Shown: piece by piece, positions 30,983 through 40,779 of the stretch
How the letters are laid out: each line of letters starts with the position of its first letter
Position numbering within the stretch: position 1 is the first letter of the stretch
The notes under the pieces: model-generated
What the model was told of the DNA's origin: nothing
What the model saw: only the letters and a program-made list of their open reading frames with translations
Databases searched by the model: none
DNA from: Leptospira dzoumogneensis
GTDB lineage: Bacteria > Spirochaetota > Leptospiria > Leptospirales > Leptospiraceae
DNA: 64,000 nucleotides
Reading direction: 5' to 3'
NCBI RefSeq assembly: GCF_004770895.1
Contig: NZ_RQHS01000005.1
Location: 682,001 to 746,000 of the forward strand
Made by a program: the position numbers and the translations under genes

Positions 30983-31951
30983 ATGGATTTATTGGCAAAA
31001 TACGGCAAACTTAGACGCGGGGCAGGGGCTGTGCTCGTTTTCGTCTTCAGTTTGGCGATCGAGGCCGATACCGAACTGGACAAACAGTTTTTATCCGCGG
31101 TGAAAGAAGGAGATCTTCGTAAGGTAGAGTTACTTCTGAACCAGGGCGCCACAGTGGATGCCAAGGATGATGATGGCCGCACCGCGATCATGCTCGCAGA
31201 AGGCGAGGACGTAGTTGAGTTTCTTATCAAACATGGAGCGAATATCAACGCCCAGGATGTGGATGGGAACTCGGTATTATTCTATCGTTTACTTCCTATC
31301 TTAAAAGTAAAAATTCCGGATATGGACGATCTTGCAGAGGCAAAACGTCTGATCGAATCCGGTGCATTGGTGGAATACACTGCTCGTAAGGGTGAGGACC
31401 AAAAACCGGTCTCTTTACTCAATATGGCGATCCGTAACCAAAGTCTTGTTTTAGTAAAATTTTTGATAGAGAACGGTGCTAACCCAAATCATGACCCGGG
31501 TGGGATCGAAGAATATCCGCTTTTTTTAGCAGTAGGAGGAGCTTCTTCTCCTTCTAATCTTGCCATAGCGGAATATTTACTAGCAAACGGTTCCAAAGCA
31601 GTGTTCACTAGCAGATTGAAAGATGTTCATACTGCGAGCGGAACCTACCAGATTGGCGCAAGAAATGCATTTCATTATGCTACAGAGCCCAAACAGACCG
31701 ACCTAAAAATTTTAGATGTTTTAGCTAAGGCTGGGACCAATCTAAATCATAGAGATGCAGAAGGAAAAACTCCTCTCATGGAAGCCATCCTCAGAAAAAA
31801 TGTTTCTGCAGCCCAGAAATTGATCCAACTCGGATCCGACCTCACACTTGCGGATAACCAAGGTAAGACGGTATTAGATCTGGCAAAAGAATATCATCTG
31901 GATGAAATAGAGCGGATTTTGGCCGAAAAACTTTCCTCCAAGACACAATAA
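30983..31951 (+). CDS. exported ankyrin repeat protein
   Basis: Protein of about 322 residues. A basic N-terminus is followed by the hydrophobic stretch GAGAVLVFVFSLAIEA, a likely signal peptide. The rest is built of ankyrin repeats, for example VKEGDLRKVELLLNQGATVD, AIRNQSLVLVKFLIENGANP and LRKNVSAAQKLIQLGSDLTL, arranged in two blocks separated by a less regular region at about 85-130. It is probably periplasmic and protein-binding. GTG 30971 is an alternative start four codons upstream. A strong terminator follows. Confidence 0.8.
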   Translation: MDLLAKYGKLRRGAGAVLVFVFSLAIEADTELDKQFLSAVKEGDLRKVELLLNQGATVDAKDDDGRTAIMLAEGEDVVEFLIKHGANINAQDVDGNSVLFYRLLPILKVKIPDMDDLAEAKRLIESGALVEYTARKGEDQKPVSLLNMAIRNQSLVLVKFLIENGANPNHDPGGIEEYPLFLAVGGASSPSNLAIAEYLLANGSKAVFTSRLKDVHTASGTYQIGARNAFHYATEPKQTDLKILDVLAKAGTNLNHRDAEGKTPLMEAILRKNVSAAQKLIQLGSDLTLADNQGKTVLDLAKEYHLDEIERILAEKLSSKTQ

Positions 31952-31981
31952 TACAAAATCTCTTTAGTATACAGTTTTTAG

Positions 31982-32020
31982 AGTATACCGAACTGAGATT
32001 TCGGTATACTATTCTTTTTT
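31982..32020 (+). terminator. strong intrinsic terminator after the ankyrin gene
   Basis: AGTATACCGAA (31982-31992) and TTCGGTATACT (32000-32010) form a perfect 11-bp stem with a 7-base loop, followed by ATTCTTTTTT. It lies 30 bases after the ankyrin gene stop and isolates it from the methyltransferase gene. Confidence 0.85.
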
Positions 32021-32098
32021 CTAAAAACCTCTAACAATTGTAAGGTTGTCATGTAGATCCGTCGTCATATCAACGTTATATAGGCGAAAATTTCTTTC

Positions 32099-33811
32099 AT
32101 GATCGTTCCATGCGAAGACAAAGTTGATCCTCCCCGAGAAAGCTCGGATACAAAAACCAAAGAGAAAGCCTTAGGTCAATTCTTCACGCCCTCCGGTTTA
32201 GTAGGGCCGATGTTGGAATGGGTTTCCGAAACCAAAGCCGCATTGGAAGGAAAAAAGATCAAAGTTTTAGATCCAGGAACGGGAGAAGGAATTTTTTTCC
32301 AAGAATTCCAGGATCGTTTTCCGAAATCTGACAGCGAGTTTTACGGTTGGGAGATAGATCCTATCCTACATGAGAAGTGTATACAAAACTTGGAGAAGGC
32401 CGGGATCTCCAAAAATCGTTTTCATCTGGTATTAGGGGACTTCCTGCAAAACGAAAAGAAAGAAAACTACGATATCATACTCTGTAATCCTCCTTATCTT
32501 CGCCTGAGCCATTCCAAACATGGAAAAAAAATGATCCGTCAATTTGCGGAGGACATTAAAGAGGAAATTCCAGGGACAGCGAACTTATATGTTTTCTTTC
32601 TACTGCGTATACTAAGGCTTTTAGGACCTGGGGGAAGGGCTTCCATTCTTGTTCCTTATGAATTCTTGAATGCGGGATACGGAGTTCCGATAAAAAAAGC
32701 GATCATTCAATCCGGATATCTTCGTCGTATACTTATCTTAGATTCTTCCTGGTCCTTGTTCACTGGAGCTGTTACTTCTTCCTGTATACTGTTCCTGGAA
32801 AATTCAAGGGAGAACGAAGAAGGTTTTCTTTGGTCAAGGACCTCATCATTCATTAAAGGAGAAAGTATAGAGCTTTCCGAGATGGTCTGGAGAAAAATCC
32901 ATCCTGATGCAGAAGCAAAGTGGACTAGATTATTGAGCGATGACTCGGAGCCGGTACAAAAAATAAAAAATGATGATAAAAATTCACCTAACAATAATTA
33001 TGTGACTATGTCCGAAGAGAATCGTCATGGATGGGTCCCTATTAAGGAATTCGGAAGTTTTAGGAGAGGAATCGCGACAGGGGACAACGGATATTTTCTT
33101 TTATCCGAAAAAGACGCTTCGAACTTATCTATTCCTCGAAACTATCTTAGGTCTTCTATTCCGAAAGCTCAGTATGCTCTTTCTCCATTTTTTACCGGAG
33201 ATGATTGGAACACTTTGAAATCTCAGGGAGCCAAGGTCTGGCTCTTAGATGCAAAAGAAGTTCCGAACACTAATGAACAAGAAGGTATCAACAAATATCT
33301 GGAAGAAGGAATAAAACGAGGTGTACCTAAACGCTTTCTTCCTTCTAAAAGAAAACCTTGGCATTCTCAGGAAAACAGAGGACCTTGCAGGATCTTAGCT
33401 ACTTCTTTTCATAGAGCAGAAGTAAGATTCGTATTCAATCAAAGTCCTGCGGTCCATCTCACATGCTTTCATGGATTTTCCGCGAAACCCGAATATGCTC
33501 ATTTCGAAGAATATTTATTTGCCTATCTGATCACTCCTCATGTCCGCAAAGAGTTGGAATCTAGAACTAGAGAATACGCTCAAGGGCTGCGAAAAGTAGA
33601 ACCTGGAGATCTGAATTCTCTTCTTGTACCTGATTTTAGAAAATTAAAAGAAGCGGAGAAGGAGAAGATCGGAAAATTACTCCATAATTATAGGAATATG
33701 ATCCGCCCTTGGACTCCAGGCCGAAGACAAAAAGGGGAAAAAGGCATCCGAAACCCGGAAGAAGAAGCAATACTCAAAAGTATTGAGACTGAATTCTTAA
33801 CCGGGTTATAA
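32099..33811 (+). CDS. solitary N6-adenine DNA methyltransferase (Eco57I/TaqI-like)
   Basis: Class I SAM-dependent DNA methyltransferase of 570 residues. KALGQFFTPSGLV (about 23-35) is the usual entry motif of this group. Motif I is VLDPGTGEGIFF (56-67), the acidic strand is GWEIDP (83-88), and the catalytic NPPY is at 130-133. The second half (about 320-560) looks like a TaqI-type target-recognition domain. No nuclease motif (PD-D/EXK) is evident at the N-terminus, and no restriction or specificity gene is adjacent, so it seems to be an orphan methylase. A type IIG enzyme with a divergent nuclease is less likely given its length. Confidence 0.83.
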   Translation: MIVPCEDKVDPPRESSDTKTKEKALGQFFTPSGLVGPMLEWVSETKAALEGKKIKVLDPGTGEGIFFQEFQDRFPKSDSEFYGWEIDPILHEKCIQNLEKAGISKNRFHLVLGDFLQNEKKENYDIILCNPPYLRLSHSKHGKKMIRQFAEDIKEEIPGTANLYVFFLLRILRLLGPGGRASILVPYEFLNAGYGVPIKKAIIQSGYLRRILILDSSWSLFTGAVTSSCILFLENSRENEEGFLWSRTSSFIKGESIELSEMVWRKIHPDAEAKWTRLLSDDSEPVQKIKNDDKNSPNNNYVTMSEENRHGWVPIKEFGSFRRGIATGDNGYFLLSEKDASNLSIPRNYLRSSIPKAQYALSPFFTGDDWNTLKSQGAKVWLLDAKEVPNTNEQEGINKYLEEGIKRGVPKRFLPSKRKPWHSQENRGPCRILATSFHRAEVRFVFNQSPAVHLTCFHGFSAKPEYAHFEEYLFAYLITPHVRKELESRTREYAQGLRKVEPGDLNSLLVPDFRKLKEAEKEKIGKLLHNYRNMIRPWTPGRRQKGEKGIRNPEEEAILKSIETEFLTGL

Positions 33812-33817
33812 GAGAAA

Positions 33818-34243
33818 CTACTTTAGATTTTTATAAAGTTTATCTAAAAGCCGGACTAGGTCCTTCTTTTCCGGCTCGGTAAAACCTTTATAAAGACCCG
33901 CAAGCAATGATCTGGAGATCCCAAGCATCACAGGTCGGATAGAATATGCCTTGCGTGTAAGTTGTAGATTGACCACCCTTTGGTCCTGGGTGTCTCTCAC
34001 TCTTTCCACATAACCTAGATCTTGCAGTTTATCCACAAGTGCAGTCAGAGTCGACTTGTCTCTGTCTATCATCCTGGCAATATCCTGCATCGGAACTCTT
34101 TTTGACATTGCAAGAGCGAATAGAATATCCGCATGGGTAGTGGTTAGCTGGCCCAGGCCCTTGTCCTTCAGTTCCGAATTCAGACGTCTGTGGAATTCGT
34201 CCCTGATCCTAGAAATCAGATAAATGATCGTGCGAGGATTCAT
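33818..34243 (-). CDS. MarR family transcriptional regulator
   Basis: Winged-helix regulator of 141 residues. The recognition region reads [20 protein letters not shown] followed by [20 protein letters not shown] and the wing [17 protein letters not shown], the MarR signature. Dimerisation helices lie at both ends. It is 18 bases downstream of the MaoC gene in the same direction and is likely co-transcribed, so it may control that enzyme. The palindromes upstream of the MaoC gene are candidate sites, but MarR binding there is only a suggestion. Confidence 0.87.
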   Translation of the reverse strand: MNPRTIIYLISRIRDEFHRRLNSELKDKGLGQLTTTHADILFALAMSKRVPMQDIARMIDRDKSTLTALVDKLQDLGYVERVRDTQDQRVVNLQLTRKAYSIRPVMLGISRSLLAGLYKGFTEPEKKDLVRLLDKLYKNLK

Positions 34244-34261
34244 TTTAGAATGCCTTGCCTA

Positions 34262-34726
34262 TCAGGCGAATTGGTAGAGATAGATCACTTCGCCGATAGC
34301 AGCAGGTTTTGCGGCGCCTTCTACTTCGAAACTAAGCTTTAAAGTCATTCTTGCGGTCCCTCTTAGGTCCTTTAATTCCACAAGTTCCGCTCTGAGTTTG
34401 AGTTTGGAACCCACCTTAACGGGATCTAAAAAACGGAGTTTTTCCATTCCATAGTTGATCCCCATTTTGATATTTCTCAATTCTAGGATCTGGCTTAAAA
34501 GATAAGGAGCCATAGAAAGTGTAAGATAACCGTGAGCGATCGTAGTTCCGAAAGGGGATTCTTTTGCGGCCCTTGCCGGATCGGTGTGGATCCATTGGTG
34601 GTCCAAAGTTGCGTTTGCGAATGTATCGATTTGTGCCTGGGTGATTTCGTGAGCGTCGGATACGCCTAGTTCTTTTCCTTCGTATGCCTGTAGTTCTGCG
34701 AAGCTGGATAGTACGAGTTTAGCCAT
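34262..34726 (-). CDS. MaoC-like hot-dog fold dehydratase
   Basis: Enoyl-CoA hydratase-like protein of 154 residues with one MaoC (hot-dog) domain. The hydratase motif is visible as [19 protein letters not shown], including the conserved Asp and His, followed by [20 protein letters not shown]. Such proteins hydrate (R)-enoyl-CoA or related thioesters. The start ATG is directly beside the gene-free repeat region. It is first in a two-gene unit with the MarR regulator. Confidence 0.88.
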   Translation of the reverse strand: MAKLVLSSFAELQAYEGKELGVSDAHEITQAQIDTFANATLDHQWIHTDPARAAKESPFGTTIAHGYLTLSMAPYLLSQILELRNIKMGINYGMEKLRFLDPVKVGSKLKLRAELVELKDLRGTARMTLKLSFEVEGAAKPAAIGEVIYLYQFA

Positions 34727-34813
34727 TTGATTTTGTCCCTATCAATTCTGGATCTATATGTCCAATATCCTAAGCCCGTAAATAGTTTTGTCACCAACTT
34801 TTTAGGTAAAACC

Positions 34814-34827
34814 AGAACGACTGTTCT
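34814..34827. promoter_or_regulatory. operator-like palindrome AGAAC-N4-GTTCT, left copy
   Basis: AGAACGACTGTTCT is a perfect 5-bp palindrome with a 4-base spacer. The spacing and sequence are like TetR-family operators. It is 88 bases upstream of the MaoC gene start. The right copy is its exact reverse complement. Confidence 0.4.
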
Positions 34828-35055
34828 GTTCGTTACCCAAAGTTTTCACGCAGAGAAGAAGAGGAAAAAGAGTCGCAGAGAGGAATTGGCACGCAGAGGC
34901 GCAAAGACGCAGAGTTTTGTATAGGGTTACTTTAATAATATTTTTCCGTGACCCTTGTGTTCTCTCCGCGGCTTCGCGTCTCTGCGTGAGAAAAAACTGC
35001 GCCTCTCTTACCTGATCCTTACTTTAGAAAAATTTAAAGTTCTTTACAGAGGATT

Positions 35056-35069
35056 AGAACAGTCGTTCT
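35056..35069. promoter_or_regulatory. operator-like palindrome AGAAC-N4-GTTCT, right copy
   Basis: AGAACAGTCGTTCT is the exact reverse complement of the copy at 34814, 229 bases away and followed by a T-run. It is 190 bases upstream of nuoA. It may be an operator or the end of a mobile repeat. Confidence 0.4.
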
Positions 35070-35259
35070 GTTTTTTTCGAAAAAACTCTGCGCGACCTCT
35101 GCGGCTCTGACAAGCGTATTGAAAGACGTTCTCATTTCGAAAAAAGGAAAATTGTAAAATTCGAAAATGATAGAATCCGGTCTTCCGACCTCTTGCAAAG
35201 GCCCCTTTCGGGATTTTAGATTGACATAGGTGGGTAATCGAGTTTGATAGAAGTTAGAT

Positions 35260-35637
35260 ATGGGAAGTTCGCCGGACCATCTAGGCCCCCTGCTGATTCA
35301 ATTCCTCTTGGGAGTAGGATTCTCCGCTCTCATACTCGGACTCGCGTTCCTTCTAAACCCCAAAAAAAAATCCAAACCTCATGATACTTTTGAGTGCGGA
35401 GTACCTTATTACGGGGATGCAAAGGGATTGTTTAATATCAAGTTCTACTTGGTCGCAGTTCTTTTTATACTTTTCGATATAGAAGCGATCTTCCTTTTCC
35501 CTTACGCCGTGAATTTAAAATCATTCAAAGAGGCGGGACTCGGGAATTTTCTCTTGATAGAGATGTTTGTTTTTATTTTCACCCTCGTGGTTGGACTGTA
35601 TTATATTCGGAAGAAGGGGGCCTTAGAATGGGATTAA
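35260..35637 (+). CDS. nuoA: NuoA, complex I membrane subunit A
   Basis: Three-helix membrane subunit of NADH:quinone oxidoreductase, 125 residues. The signature is the loop [20 protein letters not shown] between helices 1 and 2, followed by [13 protein letters not shown] with the conserved acidic residues. It is the first gene of the operon and overlaps nuoB by ten bases. There is no strong Shine-Dalgarno. A TTGACA lies at 35221, but the spacing to the ATG makes it doubtful as this promoter. Confidence 0.95.
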   Translation: MGSSPDHLGPLLIQFLLGVGFSALILGLAFLLNPKKKSKPHDTFECGVPYYGDAKGLFNIKFYLVAVLFILFDIEAIFLFPYAVNLKSFKEAGLGNFLLIEMFVFIFTLVVGLYYIRKKGALEWD

Positions 35638-36188
35638 ACGAACAACTCGCTCAACCCGGATCGTCTTACGGAGATTCTTTTCAGATTGCGACTGTAGACT
35701 CGGTCATCAATTGGGGAAGAAGTTACTCCTTATGGCCTTATCCATTCGCGACTGCGTGTTGCGGGATAGAATACATGAGTACTTCCTGTGCGGATTATGA
35801 TATCGCCAGGTTCGGGGCGGAAAGACCTTCTTTCTCCCCTAGACAAGCAGACATGATCTTAGTTTTAGGGACCATCACTTATAAAATGGCTCCGGTGCTT
35901 CGTGAAATTTACGACCAATTAGCCGAACCAAAATTTGTGATCAGTTACGGGGCCTGTGCTTCTTCCGGTGGAATGTTCCATGCTTACTCTGTTTTACAGG
36001 GAATCGACAGGATACTTCCTGTGGATCTGTATGTTCCAGGTTGTCCTCCACGACCGGAAGCACTTTTAGACGCCGTAATCAAACTTCAGGAAAAAGTAAA
36101 AACCCAAGGGTTAGAAGCCAGAAGACAGGAAGTAATGGATAAGATCCGGGAAATGAACGAAAGAAACAAACCCCTGGTCGTCCAATGA
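35628..36188 (+). CDS. nuoB: NuoB, complex I N2 cluster subunit
   Basis: Carries the terminal 4Fe-4S cluster N2 that reduces quinone. All four ligands are present: Cys44 and Cys45 ([10 protein letters not shown]), Cys110 ([10 protein letters not shown]) and Cys139 ([10 protein letters not shown]). It has 186 residues, including a somewhat polar C-terminal tail. It overlaps nuoC by four bases. Confidence 0.97.
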   Translation: MGLNEQLAQPGSSYGDSFQIATVDSVINWGRSYSLWPYPFATACCGIEYMSTSCADYDIARFGAERPSFSPRQADMILVLGTITYKMAPVLREIYDQLAEPKFVISYGACASSGGMFHAYSVLQGIDRILPVDLYVPGCPPRPEALLDAVIKLQEKVKTQGLEARRQEVMDKIREMNERNKPLVVQ

Positions 36189-36706
36189 AAGAAACAATCC
36201 AGAGTTTCCTAAAAGACAAATTCCCTCATTTTATTTCCAAGGAAGAAGAAATACTCACAAATCTTCCTACATTCTTCTTAAAGCCGGAAGGTATCGTTCC
36301 TGTTCTTTTCGCTTTAAAAACGGCGCCAGGGATTGAACTGAATTATTTAAACGATCTGACTGCAATCGATTGGTTGGGCAAAAAAACCCCAAGATTCGAA
36401 GTCTGTTACCTTCTCCGCTCCGGAAATAAATCCTCTACAAAAGTACAATTCCGCGTCGCATTAGAAGAAGATGAACAAGTTCCGAGTATCATCAGCATCT
36501 TCAAAGGTGCGAACTGGCCGGAGAGAGAAGTTTACGATCTATTCGGTATCCGTTTTGCAGGACATCCTAGAATGGATCGTCTCATCATGCCTGATAATTT
36601 CCAAGGTCATCCATTAAGAAAAGATTATCCTCTCGAAGGTTTCGGTCAGGATTATCTGGTAGAAGACCTTCTTACCATTCACTTAAAAGAAGATATGGAG
36701 GCTTAA
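36185..36706 (+). CDS. nuoC: NuoC, complex I 30-kDa type subunit
   Basis: Peripheral-arm subunit of 173 residues, separate from NuoD (not the fused NuoCD of E. coli). The family signature is [19 protein letters not shown], followed by the C-terminal [18 protein letters not shown]. It supports the folding of NuoD and the quinone site and is one base from nuoD. Confidence 0.95.
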   Translation: MKETIQSFLKDKFPHFISKEEEILTNLPTFFLKPEGIVPVLFALKTAPGIELNYLNDLTAIDWLGKKTPRFEVCYLLRSGNKSSTKVQFRVALEEDEQVPSIISIFKGANWPEREVYDLFGIRFAGHPRMDRLIMPDNFQGHPLRKDYPLEGFGQDYLVEDLLTIHLKEDMEA

Positions 36707-36707
36707 G

Positions 36708-37931
36708 ATGACAGCGATGTACGAAAAAACCGCGGAACATTTCAGCCTCAAACAGAAAAAACTCCCAGAGGGACATCTACTTGTGAACCTGGGTCCTTCT
36801 CACCCTTCTACTCATGGGATCTTACAGAATGTGATCCAGCTAGATGGAGAAAGAGTTGTGGATGCGGAATCCGTGATCGGATATGTGCATCGCAGTTTCG
36901 AAAAATTAGGAGAACGTTATACTTATAATCAGTTCTTAGTTTGTACTGACAGAATGAACTACGTATCCACTCCTTTGAATAATATCGGATGGATACTTGC
37001 TGTAGAAAAAATGCTCCAGATAGAAGTTCCGGATAAGGTGACTTACGTTCGTATGATCGTCTCCGAACTTTCTCGTGTGATGGACCATATCATTTGCAAC
37101 GGTATTTTGGGTGTGGACCTTGGCGCATTCTCCGGAATGTTGCACTTATTCCATCATAGAGAGAATATCTATCAAGTTCTGGAAAAACTCACCGGTGCAA
37201 GACTTACTACTACGTTCTGTAGAGTGGGCGGACTCGAAAAAGATATTTATCCTGAATTCGAAAAGGATGTGAAGACAATCATCAAGGGTCTTCGTCCTGC
37301 GATAGAAGAGTTCCAGTCATTACTCGTAAATAATAGAATTTTTATGGATAGAACGGAAGGTGTGGGAGGTATCTCTGCGGAAGATGCTATCTCTTACGGT
37401 TATTCCGGTCCTAACTTGAGAGCTGCGGGAGTTCCTTGGGATATTCGTAAGGACGATCCTTATATGTTCTATGATAAGGTGGACTTCGATATTCCTGTGG
37501 GAGAGGACGGTTCCGTTCTTCACAGGACTTTGGTTCGTATGGAAGAGATGAGACAATCTCTTAGAATAGTAGAGCAGCTCATCAATGGTCTTCCGACAGG
37601 TGCTCACCACGCGGATATGCCTCATATTTATCTTCCTGATAAGAGCAAGGTTTATAAGAATATGGAAGAGTTGATCTACCATTTCAAATTGATCATGCAC
37701 GGTATCAAAGTTCCTAAGGGAGAATATTATATGGCAACCGAGGCAGCTAACGGCGAGCTCGGATTTTATATCGTTTCCGAAGGGGAGAAGTCTCCCTGGA
37801 GAGTGCATGTTCGCAGGCCATGTTTCTGGTTTTATCAGTCTTTTCCTGAATTAGTGAAGGGTTCACTTCTTGCGGATACGGTCGCTACTATGAGTTCTAT
37901 GAATGTGATCGCAGGGGAGTTGGACTGCTGA
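36708..37931 (+). CDS. nuoD: NuoD, complex I 49-kDa type subunit
   Basis: Quinone-site subunit of 407 residues, related to the large subunit of NiFe hydrogenases. Visible: [15 protein letters not shown] with the quinone-contacting His, [17 protein letters not shown], and the GTMSS-like C-terminal block ending in GELDC. The C-terminal Asp-Cys is retained although no metal is bound in complex I. It shares one base with nuoE. Confidence 0.97.
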   Translation: MTAMYEKTAEHFSLKQKKLPEGHLLVNLGPSHPSTHGILQNVIQLDGERVVDAESVIGYVHRSFEKLGERYTYNQFLVCTDRMNYVSTPLNNIGWILAVEKMLQIEVPDKVTYVRMIVSELSRVMDHIICNGILGVDLGAFSGMLHLFHHRENIYQVLEKLTGARLTTTFCRVGGLEKDIYPEFEKDVKTIIKGLRPAIEEFQSLLVNNRIFMDRTEGVGGISAEDAISYGYSGPNLRAAGVPWDIRKDDPYMFYDKVDFDIPVGEDGSVLHRTLVRMEEMRQSLRIVEQLINGLPTGAHHADMPHIYLPDKSKVYKNMEELIYHFKLIMHGIKVPKGEYYMATEAANGELGFYIVSEGEKSPWRVHVRRPCFWFYQSFPELVKGSLLADTVATMSSMNVIAGELDC

Positions 37932-38410
37932 TGAGTTATCAATTTTCCTCCCAATCGGTTGCAAGACTAGACAAACTACTGGAGATGTTCCCTGATAAAA
38001 GAAGTGTGATCCTTCCAGGGTTGTACCTCCTACAAAAGGAACAAGGGTATGTAGACAGAGAAGGAATGGAAGCTCTTGCGGACAAGATAGGTTCTCCCAT
38101 TTCTCTCGCTCAAGTATACGGGGTTGCTACCTTTTATACCTTATACAATAAAAAGCCCGTAGGTAAGTATCATATCCAGATTTGCGGAACTTCTTCTTGT
38201 TATATGAGAGGGAATGATAAACTCGAAAAACATATTTGCTCTCGTTTAGGAATTGAAATAGGAGAAACCACTCCCGACAAAAAATTCACTTTGGAAGAAG
38301 TGGAATGTTTGGGTGCCTGCGGATACGCTCCAATGGTACAGATCAACGATGCATATTATGAAAATCTAACGTTCGAAAAAATGGATGAGATCCTGAAGGA
38401 TTTGACCTAA
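37931..38410 (+). CDS. nuoE: NuoE, complex I 24-kDa type subunit
   Basis: Thioredoxin-fold subunit with the 2Fe-2S cluster N1a, 159 residues. The four ligands are Cys85 and Cys90 (CGTSSC) and Cys126 and Cys130 (CLGAC). The N-terminal helical part has [15 protein letters not shown]. With NuoF it would form the NADH input module, where the third usual member, NuoG, is not encoded in this operon. Confidence 0.95.
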   Translation: MSYQFSSQSVARLDKLLEMFPDKRSVILPGLYLLQKEQGYVDREGMEALADKIGSPISLAQVYGVATFYTLYNKKPVGKYHIQICGTSSCYMRGNDKLEKHICSRLGIEIGETTPDKKFTLEEVECLGACGYAPMVQINDAYYENLTFEKMDEILKDLT

Positions 38411-38421
38411 GGGGAAACGTT

Positions 38422-39717
38422 ATGGCAGAAATGAAAATCCTCACTAAATTTATAGATGATCCCCGTTCCAATGAATTGGAATTTTATGAATCGGTTCACG
38501 GCTATGACGGGATGAAAAAGGCTCTGTCGATCGCGCCGGAAGAAATTATAGAGATCGTCAAAAAATCAGGTTTGAGGGGAAGAGGGGGAGCAGGTTTCCC
38601 TACGGGACTCAAATGGTCCTTTATTCCTAAAGATATCCCGAAACCTAAATATCTTATCTGCAATGCGGATGAGGGAGAACCTGGAACATTCAAAGATCGT
38701 AAACTGATTGAGAACCTTCCCCACCAAATCATCGAGGGAATGGTGATCGGAGCTAAGGCGATCGGTGCAAACAAAGGATTTTTTTATATCCGCGGAGAGT
38801 TCAATAAAGGGATCGACTCCATGCAGAAGGCAATCGACGAGGCCTATGCAAAAGGATATCTGGGGAAAAATATCCTAGGCAGTGGTTTTGATTTTGATCT
38901 GGTATTATATGCTGGGGCAGGCGCTTATATCTGCGGAGAAGAGACTGCGCTCATCAATTCTTTGGAAGGTCGCAGGGGCCATCCAAGATTAAAACCTCCA
39001 TTTCCTGCGGTTTCCGGTTTATATCGTTGTCCTACAGTGGTGAATAACGTGGAAACCTTCTCCACTGTTCCTCATATTTTGGATAAGGGCGCTGACTGGT
39101 ATTCTAAGATAGGTACTGAAAAATCCCCAGGCACTCGTTTATTCTCGGTATCGGGTCATGTGAAAAAACCTGGAGTGTACGAGATTGAACTCGGAACTCC
39201 TTTATTAGAATTAGTGAATGATCTTTGCGGCGGAATGCTGGATGATGTTCCGTTAAAAGCGGTGATCCCAGGCGGTTCTTCCGTTCCTATCTTAACTGCA
39301 GAAGAATGTAAAACTGCAAATATGGATTTTGAATCCATGGCGGCTCATAAAACAATGCTTGGTTCCGGTGCGGTAATCGTGATCGGAGAAGGTACCGACC
39401 TGGTCGAGACAACATATAGATTTGCAAGATTCTACGCTCATGAATCCTGCGGGCAATGTACTCCTTGTAGAGAAGGTACTCATTGGGTGAGGGATCTACT
39501 ACATAAGATCAGAGAAGGAGAAGGAACAAGTGCGGACTTGGATCTGATCCTTTCTTTAGCCAGAAATATGGAAGGTGGAACTACCATCTGTCCTCTTTCC
39601 GACGCATGCGTGGGAGCAGTCAGACCTACTATCTTAAAATTCAAACATGAATTCGAAGCCAGATTAAAAGACAAAGCAGGCAAAGAAGAACAAATTCCTG
39701 CTCAGACGGGAGTCTGA
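38422..39717 (+). CDS. nuoF: NuoF, complex I 51-kDa NADH/FMN subunit
   Basis: Binds NADH, FMN and the 4Fe-4S cluster N3; 431 residues. The FMN/NADH glycine loop is [16 protein letters not shown], followed by [14 protein letters not shown]. Cluster ligands are Cys343, Cys346 and Cys349 ([11 protein letters not shown]) and Cys390. The gene has an AAGGGGAAA ribosome site. It is followed three bases later by nuoH; in most operons nuoG would lie here. Confidence 0.97.
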   Translation: MAEMKILTKFIDDPRSNELEFYESVHGYDGMKKALSIAPEEIIEIVKKSGLRGRGGAGFPTGLKWSFIPKDIPKPKYLICNADEGEPGTFKDRKLIENLPHQIIEGMVIGAKAIGANKGFFYIRGEFNKGIDSMQKAIDEAYAKGYLGKNILGSGFDFDLVLYAGAGAYICGEETALINSLEGRRGHPRLKPPFPAVSGLYRCPTVVNNVETFSTVPHILDKGADWYSKIGTEKSPGTRLFSVSGHVKKPGVYEIELGTPLLELVNDLCGGMLDDVPLKAVIPGGSSVPILTAEECKTANMDFESMAAHKTMLGSGAVIVIGEGTDLVETTYRFARFYAHESCGQCTPCREGTHWVRDLLHKIREGEGTSADLDLILSLARNMEGGTTICPLSDACVGAVRPTILKFKHEFEARLKDKAGKEEQIPAQTGV

Positions 39718-39720
39718 ACC

Positions 39721-40779
39721 ATGGATTGGAATATAGTTCTACTCTGGTTATTAAAAAGTGCGCTTTTTTTTCTAGTGTTCATCACCGCTTGTGCGTATTA
39801 TACATTAGCAGAACGTAAAGTAGCAGGATTTATCCAGGACAGAAAAGGTCCAAACCGCGCGGGCCCTCTCGGTTTATTACAACCTTTGGCCGACGGGATC
39901 AAGTTCTTAACTAAGGAAGAGATCTTTCCTAAAAATGTGAATAGGGTCATGTATTTGATCGCACCTGCGATCTCCATGACCTGCGCGATCATGGCTTGGG
40001 CTGTGGTTCCTTTGGGCGGGACCGTGATCTTGCCTGAATTTTTGGCGAGAGAAGTAGGATTTACTTCTTTAGATCTGCAAATCGCGAATCCTGATACCGG
40101 GATCTTGTTCTTATTTGCGATCTCCAGTCTTTCCGTTTACGGGATTATCTTAGCGGGTTGGTCCAGTAATAATAAATATTCTTTGATCGGTGGGATCCGT
40201 GCTACCGCTCAGATGATCAGTTACGAATTGCCTCTGGGTTTGTCTGTTGCGGCTATCGTGATCTTGACCGGATCTTTAAAACTCACGGACATCAATGATG
40301 CTCAGATCGGTCTTTGGAATATTTTTAAACTTCCAGGCTTTATTGCATTTTCAGTTTTCGTGGTGGCTATGTTTGCGGAAACAAACAGGCTTCCTTTCGA
40401 TTTAGCGGAAGCGGAATCCGAATTAGTAGTTGGATTTCATACAGAGTATGGTGCATTCAAATTCGCGTTATTCTTCATTGCGGAATATATGAATATGATC
40501 ACCATGAGTTGTGTGGTTACCATTTTATTCTTTGGTGGATACCATCTTCCTTTTGGTTGGTTAAGCGGTTCGGTTTGGCAGGCCTGGGCGGGACTCGGTT
40601 TCTTTACTCTTAAGGTCTTATTCTTCGCATTTTTATTCATGTGGGTGAGATGGACCCTGCCTAGATTCAGATACGATCAGTTGATGACTATCGGCTGGAA
40701 AAAAATGATCCCTTGGGCGGTAGCGAATATAATAGTCGCAAGCGTTTACGTTAGTTTGGACGGTTTCTGGAAATGGTAG
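39721..40779 (+). CDS. nuoH: NuoH, complex I membrane subunit H
   Basis: Eight-helix membrane subunit at the interface to the quinone chamber, 352 residues. The signatures are [19 protein letters not shown] near the N-terminus and [19 protein letters not shown] around residue 220. It overlaps nuoJ by seven bases. In most nuo operons nuoI follows nuoH; here nuoJ does. Confidence 0.97.
   Translation: MDWNIVLLWLLKSALFFLVFITACAYYTLAERKVAGFIQDRKGPNRAGPLGLLQPLADGIKFLTKEEIFPKNVNRVMYLIAPAISMTCAIMAWAVVPLGGTVILPEFLAREVGFTSLDLQIANPDTGILFLFAISSLSVYGIILAGWSSNNKYSLIGGIRATAQMISYELPLGLSVAAIVILTGSLKLTDINDAQIGLWNIFKLPGFIAFSVFVVAMFAETNRLPFDLAEAESELVVGFHTEYGAFKFALFFIAEYMNMITMSCVVTILFFGGYHLPFGWLSGSVWQAWAGLGFFTLKVLFFAFLFMWVRWTLPRFRYDQLMTIGWKKMIPWAVANIIVASVYVSLDGFWKW

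Larger units (their letters stand above)
34811..35110. repeat. inverted-repeat element with CGCAGAG units in a 533-base gene-free region
   Basis: The interval 34727-35259 has no convincing gene. Its core holds CGCAGAG-type units in direct orientation on the left (34847-34855, 34874-34880, 34890-34898, 34906-34914) and in inverted orientation on the right (34980-34988, 34999-35006, near 35086-35105), so the two halves can fold back on each other. The outer edges carry a shared 15-base sequence (CAGAACGACTGTTCT) in opposite orientation. A short plus frame (34727-34924) reads through the repeats with low-complexity Arg/Lys/Ser sequence and is not believable. It looks like a MITE-like or BIME-like intergenic repeat. 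Confidence 0.6.

Noticed and set aside
34727..34924. 65-codon plus frame in the gene-free region
   Set aside because: It reads through the CGCAGAG repeat, giving low-complexity Arg/Lys/Ser sequence, and has no Shine-Dalgarno.
34847..35105. CRISPR-like repeats
   Set aside because: The units are only 7-9 bases, irregularly spaced and inverted between the two halves; there are no spacers of equal length and no cas genes.
35221..35249. TTGACA with TTGATA 17 bases later as nuoA promoter
   Set aside because: The -10 matches poorly and ends 11 bases before the ATG, leaving no leader; not supported enough to list.
37320..37808. 162-codon minus frame
   Set aside because: Antisense to nuoD, whose protein is fully conserved in the same interval.
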